Of a stretch of 64,000 nt of DNA, positions 46,920 through 58,801 are shown piece by piece. Source of the stretch: Uloborus plumipes (taxonomy: Eukaryota > Arthropoda > Arachnida > Araneae > Uloboridae); NCBI GenBank assembly GCA_038373865.1, contig JAXGGA010002964.1, positions 1-64,000 of the forward strand. Direction: 5' to 3'. The first letter of the stretch is position 1, and every line of letters begins with the position of its first letter. A model generated the notes under the pieces. It made no database searches. It was given only the letters and a program-made list of their open reading frames with translations, and was not told the origin of the DNA. Both the position numbers and the translations under genes were made by a program.

Positions 46920-49202
46920 TCGCACATCCAGAATGAAAGGGGCACATCTCAAAATAGCTGTTTTGAGAAAAATCGATTTGAAAATTTAAACTTTTTTAAA
47001 TCCTTGCCCTGACTCTAATAACTATTGAAATTAGATAAACTCTCATTGATTAGTTGATTAAAGGTTCTACTAGGTGACTATGGTCTGCGTTTCCCGGTCA
47101 ATTTCAAATAAGTCGTTAATTAATGAGAAGTGCCCCTTTCATTCTCCATTTTCGTGGAGAATGAAAGGGGCACATCTCAAAATAGCTATTCTTACGGGTA
47201 TCGGTTTATATACCATTTTTTTTTTTTTTTTTGAAGTTCTTGTCATGATTTTAACCTACATTTTTTAATGATGCATGTTTTGTGCAATTTATATCGGGCC
47301 TTTTTTTTTTATCCACGAGTGGGGGCAACTGCCTCCCCCCAAGGAAGGGGGGTTCTTGATACAAATCCCAAAATTACAACGGATTTGAGCCACATTTGGC
47401 ACGTAGGTCCTTTCATGCTCAGAATGTCACGCCAGGGTTCTTTCACTCTGCTTACGAGAGGGGGGGGGGGGCTGAGAGTTGCAAGAAAATCTTTTAAGTG
47501 GAATACTTACATTATTACTTACAGTTTCTGAAATTTTACGAAATCCGAAAAGGCCTAAATTAAACTTTAAAATCAGATAGGATTAGGATGCGCACTTCCC
47601 AATGCCTTCAGTTTTTGTTCTCTTGCTACTTCCTCGTTGCATTTCCCCCTATTTCGAGAGAGTCAGAAGAGACTTGGCGCGTGCGCAGATTCAACGGAGG
47701 TTTCGCGAAAAAATGTTAGACAGTAATTGGTATTTCCATCTTTGTAGTTCAGTTTCGCAGGAATGATTATTTGTTACAGAATTCCGTTGAATTTCAATTG
47801 TTTAAAAGAGCAGTAACTGTGTTAAAAGTCATTGAATAAAAACAACCAGCAGATAGCATTAAAAGTGAAGAAATAAATTTTATTGATAATAAATGAGACA
47901 AGATTTAAGTTATAAGCACATTATAAAATTGGTCTTACCGAAATTCAGAATGTAAACATTCTACTACCAATTTTAATTTTCGCTCTTTAACAGGGTATGA
48001 ATTTAGATCAAAACGGGCCCAGAAAGTCAACAGCAATTATAGTTTTCTTTCTTTATTAATGATTCGATTTAACATTTCAGAAGGTTTAAGCGCAAAGCAG
48101 ACGATCTATTCAAAAAAGTCGAAGGGAAAAAATAATACGAAGAATTTCAAATTTATTAAAAAAAACTAACGTATCTCTAAATTGTTTGCAGATTTTTTTT
48201 TTGTGTGTTTTGATTTCTCAATATTGACCTTGCTTGTAGTTTAAACGTTGTACTTAAATAGATATAGTAATTCTAAATGTGTGACAAAGTTATTTTCAAG
48301 TTTGTAGCTTTTAACAAACATTTAACAAAAAGGGTTCTGTATAGTAGAGATATAAAATAGTTCTAAAAGTATTTAATCAACAAATTAGGTAAACGTTACT
48401 GTTTTCAATTTAATAGCAATTTTTTTAAATATAAAAGCATAGAAGCTGATAAACAAAACTAATAAAAAATAATTAGATTCACTTATTTTTCGACTGTAGA
48501 ATTTAAAGCGGTTAATTATGCACTGAAGTCATGATGCTTAGTTTTACCAAAAATATTTTTATACATTCTTTTTGAATTAGCTGTAATGATAGAATGTATA
48601 CTGTATGAAATCTAGGAAATTTTAGTATATTAAAAAATTGCAAGTTTTCTCGAAGAAAAAAATTGTTCTAAGGATTTTTAGATACATTTATTTTATTTGA
48701 AATGTGAAACATTTTGTCAACTGATACTTTCTATCGCTGTTTCATTTCAGAGCGATATTAAATCAAATTTTAATTCCTAATGATTTGACGCTAGGTTACA
48801 TAATACTATTCTTCTTATTCTAAAAAAGGAACCCTTCATAAAGTACTTGTGCACAAACAATTTATACTTAATAACGAACAATTAAAACGAGTGTCACTTC
48901 AAAAAAAAAACGAAATTACGGTTTTCTTAATTGGTTTTAAAAAAGTACTATCCATAATTTGCACCAATTCCGCTCGGCGAACTCTGATTATCAAAGATGT
49001 GCCCCTTTCAAACTCAAGTTTCCCTTCACAATCGGCAGAATCTGGAGAATGATAAGGGCATAAGTTGCTTTTTAGCTGCGACTGTTAACACTAGAAAAAA
49101 TTGGGTCGGTTTCTCATGTAAGGTGTACTAAGGTACGCTATTTAAACATGTTTCCAAAAAAATGCATTTTTGAGATGTGCCCCTTTCATTCTGGATGTGC
49201 GA
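46920..49202. mobile_element. element E2 nested in E1
   Basis: Inverted ends TCGCACATCCAGAATGAAAG (continuing GGGCACATCTC) and its mirror, flanked by TA (46918-46919 and 49203-49204). A further hairpin of the same GTGCCCCTTTCATTCTCC text lies inside at about 47130-47175, and a decayed one near 49001. TA duplication suggests the Tc1/mariner superfamily. About 2.3 kb, without a recognisable transposase. Confidence 0.75.
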
Positions 49203-49471
49203 TATCTCGGTCAATTATTGTCGTAGAAGAGTGATTTTTTTTTAGTTTTAAACGTTACAGTGTCAAGAATGTTTTACTAAATATGATTGATAGGACTGGG
49301 AGGCTGTATAAAAATCTAAATTTCGTAACTCTTTCAAAATATGATTTTTTGAAAAACATTGAATAGACCCAAAATTCCTTTCCAAATTTAGAGATTTTTT
49401 CCTAAATGAACTATATGCTTATCTCTAACGGTTAAGAAATTAACTATTGGTCCACGATAGGAGTGGACACC

Positions 49472-49474
<3 letters not shown>

Positions 49475-49524
<50 letters not shown>
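49475..49524. repeat. (TA)n microsatellite, right of E1 copy B
   Basis: About 25 TA units beginning exactly at the E1 terminus; with the left run it reconstructs one long microsatellite that E1 entered. Confidence 0.95.
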
Positions 49525-49531
<7 letters not shown>

Positions 49532-49564
49532 GGAACTTTTTCTGCACTAAAAGAATACACAAAT

Positions 49565-49820
49565 GAATCGTTTATTTCGAAAAGGTAACATCTCTATTTT
49601 GATCTCCTCTGTCTCTTTAGAGAATTAAACAGCGCACGGTTACATTTTTGAATGTCATAATCAATGCTTATTTGGTAAATTATTGCAGTAATTGTGTACT
49701 TAACTAAAGGCATTTTTTCATTGATTATGACATTCAAAAATATAACCGTGCGCTGTTTAATTTTCTAAAGAGACAGAGGAGATCAAAATAGAGATGTTAC
49801 CTTTTCGAAATAAACGATTC
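49565..49820. repeat. hairpin with arms of about 105 bp
   Basis: The left arm starts GAATCGTTTATTTCGAAAAG and its mirror ends at 49820; the arms are nearly identical and include AACAGCGCACGGTTACAT and AGAGACAGAGGAGATC text. The loop is about 45 bases. It lies within the 7.4-kb hAT element, beside E1. Confidence 0.9.
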
Positions 49821-50918
49821 AAATATAGTTTCACACACCCACTGCATGTTTTCATTGTTTAAAAAAAAATTAATTAATAAATACACGTCGAAAGATCATC
49901 AGGCAAAGCGATCTTGGAGATTACGGTAAAACTGTTTGTTGGACCATTTACTCATTGATTGCGTTATATAAACGATTTGAATTTGACACAAAATAAATTT
50001 TAGTCATGTACTTTTTTTAAATTCAACTATTGAAAAATCTACTATTTTAGTTTGAGCTTCTAAAATTTAATATTCTTTATATTCTAACGCTTTACGAAAT
50101 AAATGTTTCGGGATATTAAAAAAAAACCTACTGCTCAAAAAATAGAATGAAAATTGAGAATAATCATTTTGAAAAAGAATGAAAATATAATGTTATGTGT
50201 GAAAGAGTTTTTCGACATTTGGAAGTATTTTTTGGAGGGGGGGGGGGGCCTTTTTTCCGCGAAACTTAATTTTTCTAAATTATATTTGTCTTTAAAACAT
50301 CACTGCTGGAGTTAACTATTGAACGTTACTGCATTAGGCGTTCAGAAGACATTTGCACGAGGGCGCCGATCAGGCTTGGCGCGGCCCTGTTAATAAGAAC
50401 TTAAATGCTAGATCAATAACAACATACTTAATCCGACACCTTGCTCTTTGAACTTATTCCTATGGTATTTCTTTGTTTTAAAAAGTTGTGCTAAAATACA
50501 TTTCGGAATATATACGGGCGGAACTAAACTTTTTGAAACATAATATTCCTATTTGTTTCTGTCCGACTTCTGAAAATTCTAGTTGAATGTTTGAAGGAAT
50601 TAGTGGATGTTTGAAAATATTTTAGTTAAGTTGCCATATTAAAAATATTTATGGTAGCTTTTGCTTCAGCAGTGCTCAATTTGCCAGTTCCCTAGAGTCA
50701 GGGAGGGTGGGGGACTGTTAAAATATTTTTTTTTTTTGTTTAACTCTTTTTCCTTTTGGTCAGAGGCGGATCAAGTGAAGTGGGGGCCCCAAGCGGTAAA
50801 AGTTTTGGGGGGGGGGGCCTCCACCCCACTCTAAAAAATGGGGGAGAAAAAAATCCCCCCTCCCCCACCCCCGAGAAAAAACCCAGTACAGTTTACCAAT
50901 ATTTTTTATTTACATACC

Positions 50919-53900
50919 TCATATAAATTTTCGTCTAGATTTAATTGCAGCAAAATCATTAATAATGTTTTCCGTGTTGACGCAGTTCAACAGTTCCTGT
51001 TCAATATACAGTAGGGTGGAGTGAAAAAAACAAATTTTTGATTTTCGCAAACGGGTACGTTTCATTTACTGTGAATGAGGATAAGTAACAATTCTGTGAA
51101 ATATTTCACTTTTGTGACGTTATCTTTAGTCTGCGCATTTGGCCTAAAGTTTTGAAATTTTTGATTTTTTTTAGATTTTTCAAATTTTTTAAAAAAATAT
51201 TGCAAATGATAAAACTAGTGACGGGTGGTTATTAAATGGAAGAAAAAGGTTTGAAATATACAAGGAATTTTTTAAAACCATTTTAGATTATGATTTCAGT
51301 CTGCGCATTAAGTCCAAAGGTCATGAAAATTTCCGATATTTTCAACATTTTAAAACTCAGTATTTCCTTTCAATATTCACTTGAAGTGTCTTCAAATCTG
51401 TTTTTATTCATTTTGTTATTACTCTAAACCGTGCAACTCTTCGCTAGTTCACTTGGAACTAACCAGGATTCACCACGAGGAGGTGACCGCATTTCCAGTC
51501 CTACACGTGAGCCTTTCATTCCAATCAATGCGAGAACGTATTTACATTTCTTAGATACGTCTTTAACAGTTAACCTTTTATTTGTGTCGTAAATCGATCA
51601 AATATTTCTGTCAGATACCCTCGTTTTTACTAAACTTTTTCTTTTCCTGTGATTACATACCAATTTTGAAGAGCTTGTGACCTATTTGAGTGTTCTTTCA
51701 ACTGATCGAGTCTTGAATGGAAATTTAAAAAGCGCATTCAGAAACCATACTTAAATTCTCAGCTTCCAGTAATCTTTGTAAATATTGTGTTGTTGAATTA
51801 CCTGTAAAAGGTGGCTTTGTAATTTCCACATCATGACAAGAAATCATATCGATGTATTCTGACTTTTGATTTATGTATGTAATGTATGAAAATAGATTTT
51901 TATCAATTTTTGGGATCTGAAGCGTTTTCACTTGTTTACTTGTTTGTTTTCCACGATTTAAAACAAGTTTCTTTATATGCGCTCTCTTATGAACTAACTA
52001 GATTATTATCCAGCGTTGCCCAGGTGCTTATAATACAACATAGCTCTAAAAAAATATTTGAATTAATTCTATCCACATGGGAATCTGAAAACTTATTTCA
52101 TGCAAAAATAAAATAGGCGAGCATTAAATTGATAATTCATTGTTAATCGTAATCTTTGTTGGAAAACACTCCTATTTAAATGTGTTACATTTTATCAATT
52201 TGTATGCTTAAAGGCTTATCTCTATTACTTTATCTATTCAAAATTGAAAGAAAATGGCCATTTGAGACAAAAAATTTAAATTTTGAGCTTTTTAGATTTT
52301 TTTATAATTTCAAAACCCCGCCTATGGGAATTTTAGTGCATCAAGGAACCTCTGTACCAAGTTTGTAAAACATCCGACGAAACTGTGGATTTGTATAAGG
52401 AACAAACATACATACATCCATTTTTATATGTATAGATATCGATAACAGTATATTTCTAGGGTGCAAATTATACATTATTTTGAATGGATGTGAATACAAT
52501 TTTCTACTTTTTCCCTGAGAGATAAGTGTGACTCTTTATAATCCCACACAAATTCATATCTAAATTAGTAACGTCTGCGCTTCATCCTAAAAGAGCAAGG
52601 ACACTTTTACCCCGAAAGTTATGAACTCCTTTAAAAATTACAGTCTAAAGATTATGTTTGCTGTAGTTAACCATCTGGCTTTAGAAAGCTTTCTTGGAAT
52701 TGTTTCACAATTTTTTTTTTGAAATTTTCCCAGTCTAAACTATCTTGCTCATCTCATGAAGTTACTGTTGCTCAGTACTTAAATCATTTTTGTTGTCAAA
52801 ATCGGTCTGATCAATGACAAATTCTATAAGTTCATATTGAACTGATTTGAAATTATAACATGTTGTTTGGCTTCGTCCGACAGCCCCCCCCCCCCCAAAA
52901 AAAAAAACACTTTAGTCCACTGGTCGGTCCATCTAGCTTTTGCAAAATAAGCCGCAAATTAAGTTCATTTAAATGTAATTGGCAAATATCTCATTACAGA
53001 GGTCTACCAAGTTTTTCTTTCAGTTTCAGTATTACACCTTTGTATTTTCCTGTCTTTGTAGTGCATCCATCAAAACCAATGCAATCAATTTCCTAATCAA
53101 AGAAACAATTTATTGTTCCTGACTTGTCTAAGAAATGTAAATGTGTGCTCTCATTGGTTGGAAGCATGGGGAGCGCCGGTGGTACCCAAAATGCGTCCAC
53201 TTCCTCGTGGTGAGTCCTGGGTACTTTCAATGAGCAAGCAAAGAGTTGAGTAGTTCAAAGAAACAACAAAATGATTAAGAAAATGTTTTGAAGGCACTTT
53301 AAGTAAATATTGAGAAGAAATATCAAATTATAAAATTTCTGCTTAATATTGAAAATATCGGAAATTTCGGAAATTTTTATGAACTTTGGGCTTAATGCGC
53401 AGACTGAAATCATAATCTAAAATGGTTTTAAAAAATTCCTTGTATATTTCAAACCTTTTTCTTCCATTTAATAACCACCCGTCACTAGTTTTATCATTTG
53501 CAATATTTAAAAAAAAATTTGAAAAATCTAAAAAAAATCAAAAATTTCAAAACTTTAGGTCAAATGCGCAGACTAAAGATGACGTCGCAAAAGTGAAATA
53601 TTTTACAGAATTGTTACTTATCCTCATTCACAGTAAATGAAAGGAACCCGTTAACGAAAATCAAAAATTCATTTTTTTCGCTCCACCCTAATATACAGTA
53701 TGGCTAAGTTGTTACGACTCTCTTCTCCCATTTTACTACATAAATAATTTTTTACTCTTTTTGAAACAGAAAATGATCTTTCATCTGATGCATTTGACAT
53801 GGGTATTTTCAAACATATTTTCAACAGTGTCTCCATGTTCAGAAATGTGCAAGACATCCCTCTAGCAGCTTGATAAATATTGAGAGACTTAAATTGTCTG

Positions 53901-54180
53901 AATTTTCAGATGTTCTTTTGAATGAGTCCTCATTTTCTTTCAGAAACATAACAAAATGATCAAATTCATCTTCTAAAGTGCAAGCATCAATGTCATTGCT
54001 ATACATGTTCTTTAAACGCTTAAGTGATTCTTTTTTTTTTCCAGTGATGTGTTTCGCTCAAAAAAGATTTGAAATGGTTCAAGCACAACATCATATTTTT
54101 TAGCTCTTAGTGATAGCTGTGCTTTTGCACTGTCACATATGACAAGCAAAGAATTCACTTTGAAATGGTTTCTTTTAGAA
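50919..54180 (-). pseudogene. hAT transposase, C-terminal part (interrupted)
   Basis: The right piece (53699-54180) encodes LLVICDSAKAQLSLRAKKYD, then after shifts MSNASDERSFSVSKRVKNYL and KMGEESRNNLAILYI, the classical hAT C-terminal dimerisation region. A frame change near 53890 breaks it. The left piece (50919-51011) continues in frame with ELLNCVNTENIINDFAAIKS to a stop at 50919-50921 and a nearby AATAAA. The gap is exactly the 2679-bp insert plus one copy of its 8-bp duplication. It resembles ZMYM1/DUF4371-type transposases. Confidence 0.8.
51012..53690. mobile_element. non-autonomous hAT element inserted into the hAT transposase
   Basis: Inverted ends TAGGGTGGAGTGAAAAAAAC and mirror, with the perfect 8-bp duplication ATATACAG (51004-51011 and 53691-53698). 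The terminal inverted repeats run on for about 450 bp per side and contain TTTAGTCTGCGCATTTG. The interior has no clear transposase. Confidence 0.88.
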
Positions 54181-54325
54181 AACTCGTGACTATATTTATT
54201 AATCTAGTAACGGCTGTAAAAGAAAAAAAAAAAAACAAACGGTAGTTTAGTTGGTTGCTAAAAGCTATAGCCATTGTATTGGAGCTTTAGAATCCAGTCA
54301 AACTTTGGGGCCCTATAGCATAATA

Positions 54326-54714
54326 CAGTAGAGAACCAATTATCCGGGATGTTTGGGACCACAGCTATCCCGGATAAACTGAATTTCCCCGTTTTCTGTA
54401 TCGCTACGAAGCGATATTTGCCAATTGTTTATAAAACCCAAGTTACTATAACAAATAGTAATGCATCTTAAAATCTGAAGAGAAAACAATCCAGAAGTGC
54501 TTAGGTATTACAATATTAAAAATTTCTGAGCTATATGGTATTTATAAAGAAACCGTTCATATTCATTTAGGTATTTCAAAAGGAAAAAAAAACTTTTCAT
54601 TTTTTAGAAATTGCCGAAAATGCATATTTTAAAAAGTGGCAGAAAAATCGACAAAATGTTGCCGGTTTTCTGGTTTCCAGGTATTTTGGTTCCTGGATTA
54701 AAGGTTCTGTACTG
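54326..54714. mobile_element. pogo/mariner-type MITE, 389 bp
   Basis: Inverted ends CAGTAGAGAACCAATTATCC and, mirrored, CAGTACAGAACCTTTAATCC, with TA on both sides (54324-54325 and 54715-54716). It lies within the 4.3-kb hAT element and is therefore younger. Confidence 0.85.
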
Positions 54715-55071
54715 TATCGTAATTTAAAACAACGGTAAACGAAATTGGGGGCCCGAAAGCCGGTCCACATAGACCTATTGATATACATCCAGTCGAGCGT
54801 AGGTCATCGTCTTTTAAAATACTTATGAAACAAATTTGGGGCCCCCAGAGCGGGGCCCCTAGGTTGGACCTTATTTGCATATTGGTATATATTAGTCCCC
54901 GGCTGCAAAAAAGCTTGTTTGTTTAGCTACAGATTGCAGTTATATCTAAAACCAGTGCGTTTGAATTTTAGATTCTAGGAGAATTTTAGGGCCCCATAGC
55001 ACATCACGGGTCGACGGGGCCTCACGCGTCCGCTTAGTCCGCGTACCGTTAGACCCGCCTCTGCTTTTGGT

Positions 55072-56858
55072 TATGTATTTGATGATTTCGTTTTGGCTAA
55101 ATTATTTTTGTTGTGCAGCTTGAAAATAGTTTTACAGATGCTGACTAATGAAATTGTTAAGATGCATTTAAATTTTTTAATAACTCATTTAATTGCTTGA
55201 AACTTGGACTTTTTAATATAAAATCACATTATAAATTTGGGCTGTAAGGGACCTGTCAATGAAATATGTTCTTAGTGTCCTTAGTTTTTCACGTGTTTTT
55301 TTTTTCCCTAGAGGTGGGAAAAGTTTTTAAATATACAGTCGACACGCAATGTAAGGACCATCTCCGTTCCACAGAAAAGGTCTTTAATGGGTGGTTGCTA
55401 TATAGGAGGTTGAATTTTTGTTTAATATTCATGGGCATCATGCATGCTCAATACTTTTACTAAATTTTATAAATTTTTAAAATATTTCAACTAAGTACTC
55501 AATTCAAACAATTTTTTTTTCATTGGAATTAAAAAAATATATTAGTGAAAAATACAATAAAAAACTTTTAAGTAGATTTTAAATTAGAAAATAAAGAAAG
55601 AAAAAGTATTGCATACTTACAAATTATTTATTTTCTGGAAAAAAAAAAAAAAACAATTAGGTTTTTGCCTTCTTAACCCAGCTTTCATTTCAGTTATAGA
55701 TGATAAATAGTGTCCAGTATTTTTTGCTTCACAAAAATATTTAAAAATCTTAATATTAAAAATCTTAATAGGATTAGAAACATTTTTAATACTAGGAGCT
55801 ATTGTTACACTCTTAATTCATCTCCCTTTTTCATCTGAAGATGATATATACATTTCTTCCTTGACCTGTTAAAGTTGCTCCAAACACTGAAGACTTATAC
55901 ACTTTGTTGATAAACATCAATTGTGGTCATTTCAAGTTAAAATTTGAAAACATGTTCTATTTGGCAAAATTCCGAAAATAGTGTCCGCTTTATTTGGTCC
56001 CTATGTTGGATTAGACGATACAGAAAGGTCGTTTCATCGAAAGAAAATTACCATAAGACCCAGGTAGCACAAATAAGCTTTAAACGTTTTATAAACGTTT
56101 TTAAGCGGTTATTACAACGTTAATAACCATTTTACAACCTTTAAAAAACAAAGTGTGCTACTTGGGGAGTATATAGGGATAAAGTTTCGACTTTCCCCCA
56201 CTGGTCGTTATGATGGGATGGTCTTTATAACGAGCGTCGACTGTACTATTGAATATCTGTGAGTGCTGAGGAGTTAGAAACCATTCATATAAGAGGGATG
56301 TCCCCCCAGAAGGGTTTTATGGTATTTTATAGTACCGTTGCTTCAGTTTATGAGGAGAAAAAAATCTAATTTCAAAATTTCTTCTAAACTTCTTGTAACA
56401 TTTGCTGAGCTAAAGTTATTGAAAATTTAGTGAAGTCAAACCTTGCTTACACAAAATTGCTCAATATAGAATATGGCTTTATGAGTTAGCAATCACATAA
56501 TAAGTTATTGTATGAGATATGAAATTTAGTTAACAAACTGTTTATGAACCAGTAAATTTTTATGTTGACAAGGTTCGATTGTATCTTGATTAGAAAGTTT
56601 TTCATGGAAGTTGAGAATTTGTAATTAAAATTTCTGATCAGGCCTATTATTTCCCATTTTTCCCGGGGGCTAGGGTAGTGTAATTCACAAACTCTATGAG
56701 AATTGTACCAAAAAACAGCAAAAACATGCTCACTTATATGTAAATACATTAGTTTCCCATAGGATTGATTTCCTTTTGATTCTATTTTTTTTTCTTTCTT
56801 TAAGGCATTTTTAAAATCTATGTTATTCTTATTTTATCATATTCTATCTTAATTACAG
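55072..56858. other. spacer with a degenerate mariner-like MITE
   Basis: TACAGTCGACACGCAATGTAAGGACC at about 55335 and, mirrored, GGTCTTTATAACGAGCGTCGACTGTA ending near 56246 form the ends of one decayed element of about 0.9 kb, related to that at 59908. The first 20 bases of each end are the informative part. No coding exon is supported. Confidence 0.5.
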
Positions 56859-57306
56859 ATATTTCTCAATGGAAAAATCTGGTACTAATAAAAAGAAGAT
56901 TGTTGATGAATCTTCTAAACAGGCAGCTTTGAATGTTTCAGAGGAACCTAGTCTGACATCTACTTCAGAAATTGTTGAAACAGATACTTTGCTTAGCCTT
57001 GTTGAAGATAAGATAAAAGCTACTGAAATTGAAACTAAAGTTCGAAAAAGGAATAGGTATGACATTTTCAAATCGAAGAATCGAAACCCGAATGCTACTT
57101 CTAAAAATACCTCCTCAAGTTCTAATGCTCCAGTTGATGACATAATCACACTTTTTAAAACTATTGAAAATGCGGAAATTAATTGCAAAATTCAGAAAGT
57201 AATGAAGCCTTCAAAATCTTCTTCAGAAGATCAAGCTACAACATCGAAAGCAGATGAGAATTCTACTACTGAAGATGTTGTTGAAAATGAGATTCAGCTG
57301 GATATG
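56859..57306 (+). CDS. unidentified gene, exon A (first seen)
   Basis: Acceptor TTAATTACAG at 56849-56858; ATG at 56869; donor GTAATTTA at 57307. From that ATG it encodes 146 residues: hydrophilic, Ser/Thr/Glu-rich, with a basic patch KVRKRNRYDIFKSKNRN and an amphipathic DDIITLFKTIENAEI. With exons B and C the frame runs 238 codons in consistent phase. The composition suggests a nuclear, largely disordered regulatory protein. I do not recognise the family. The exon opens with an acceptor, so either the leader has an intron or the ATG is internal and earlier exons lie upstream. Confidence 0.7.
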
Positions 57307-57974
57307 GTAATTTAGATTTTTTTAAAAGTAGTATTTCATTAACTTTATTCTTGTCAACTTTTATTGCAATTTTTAAAATTTTTAATTTCAAATAGCAAAC
57401 ATTTATAAGTTATATTTGTACACTATCTCTCTATGTAGCATTTTAAGTGATGCTTTAAAACTGAGGCAATTTCTCATATTTTTGAACTTTTTAAAACATA
57501 TTCATAATTTAAAAAATATTTCTTAAAAAGAAAAATACAAATAATTTAAAAAGTATTTGGAAAGCCTTTGTTTACAAAGTTATTTTTTTTTCAAAATTAA
57601 TATATTTAAAATTTACATGCTCTTATTTATTTGGCTTGACATTGATCAGGTTCATATGCTTGCTCAAAATAGAGCCCTTGAATTTCTTAAAATTCAAAAA
57701 CAGCTGCACAGAAAAAGTATTCATTTATTCTGTAAAAGGAGGAGGGGGGGAGGGGAGGCTTTTAAAAAGCGTCCACCTCAGAAGAACTTAATTACGGTGC
57801 CTTAATTACTCTCTCTCCTATATTTTTTTGTGTGTGCTTTTAGTTTGAAAAAGAAATAAAAATGGTCATTTCTTCCTGTTCTCAATCAGCTGTTTTGCAG
57901 TTTACAATTTTTCAGTTTTATTTTCACCTAACTTATTAACATAGCCTATTACAATCCTTTTGTATCTTTAACAG

Positions 57975-58379
57975 GAATTGGAAATTTTCTTTTCAAAGCA
58001 TTTAGCAATGGCCTCTAAGCTAGGTGTTAAAATTTTTCAATATTATTTACTCTTAAATGTGAATTTCGAATTTTGCATCTATGTGCGGAATTCCACACTC
58101 TACCGAAGTGCAAAAAATTCGAAGTGTGGCTCCGAATATTTCATTAGCATCCACAAAATTCCTGTCAGATACACTAGTCAAATACCAGACAGAATGACAA
58201 TTGTAGAAATTGGAATGTACTTCCTGAACGAGGAAGAGAATCAAACCTGCTTTTTACCATTGTTGTGCCCTGGCAGTAAGCAGAACGAACCTTTCTGCTA
58301 CTGTGGCCTCAAATATGCTTCAATTGATCGGAATAGCATATTGGTTGCCATTTTTACTGTATTATTTTTTCGTACATAA
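57975..58379 (+). other. possible alternative terminal exon or retro-fragment
   Basis: Acceptor TATCTTTAACAG at 57974, then an open frame starting ELEIFFSKHLAMASKL in the phase left by exon A and running to a stop at 58377, with AATAAA nearby. The part at 58080-58340 has clearly higher GC than its surroundings and is open in more than one frame in places. It could be an alternative last exon, or a decayed retroposed sequence; including it as an internal exon would break the frame into exon B. Confidence 0.3.
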
Positions 58380-58801
58380 ATAAAATAGAACCATTTTTAA
58401 TCACTTTTCCCTAACCGCAATATTTCAGTAGCTCTTTTGAAATGCTCAGTTTCAATGTTATGAGCAAGTAATGTGCTAGTTAATTAAACTATTTGATCAA
58501 TCAGATTGGAATATTAATTAGTTCTGTTTCAACCCCCCTTCTTGAAATTGCATTTGTTTCTGAACATAGCAGCTGTTAAAGCTTGGATGTTAAATAGGAA
58601 TAACTATGATTTTCTTTGTTGTTATTTCTCTTGGTGGATAAACTAATATACACACCTGTTTAATTTTTTCAATTTAGTCTTGCTATTTGTAACATTTATT
58701 TTTCCCTAACATTTTCAATTGCTTCTTTAAAATAAATCATTGAAAAAAAAAAAATGTTGTAAATCTGATTTCAAGTTTTATCTTTGTGCATTCAGTGTCA
58801 C

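Larger units (their letters stand above)
44910..49474. mobile_element. foldback MITE E1, copy B, with two nested inserts
   Basis: Ends are inverted CAGGGTGTCCACTCCTATCG, flanked by TA that is part of long (TA)n runs on both sides. Removing inserts E3 (45186-46807) and E2 (46920-49202) leaves about 660 bp, which matches copy A in length and sequence. E1 is therefore a roughly 650-bp palindromic element inserted in a TA microsatellite. Confidence 0.87.
43012..50389. mobile_element. hAT element, 7.4 kb, hosting nested elements
   Basis: Ends CAGGGCCGCGCCGTGCC and inverted GGCGCGGCCCTG; the flanking 8 bp TTAATAAG are perfect (43004-43011 and 50390-50397). About 2.8 kb belongs to this element; the rest is the nested E1 copy B. 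GC-rich GGGCGCC text lies just inside both ends. I see no intact transposase. It sits 550 bp upstream of the ZCCHC4 start codon. Confidence 0.85.
50761..55063. mobile_element. hAT element with decayed transposase, 4.3 kb including inserts
   Basis: Ends CAGAGGCGGATC and, inverted, CAGAGGCGGGTC, with a perfect 8-bp duplication CTTTTGGT (50753-50760 and 55064-55071). GGGGCCC-rich text lies inside both ends. It carries a minus-strand hAT transposase remnant and has received two later insertions (51012-53690 and 54326-54714); the net length without them is about 1.2 kb, so it is also internally deleted. Confidence 0.88.

Noticed and set aside
47268..47531. 87-codon frame near poly-G text
   Set aside because: Lies inside nested non-coding element E2 and shows no recognisable features.
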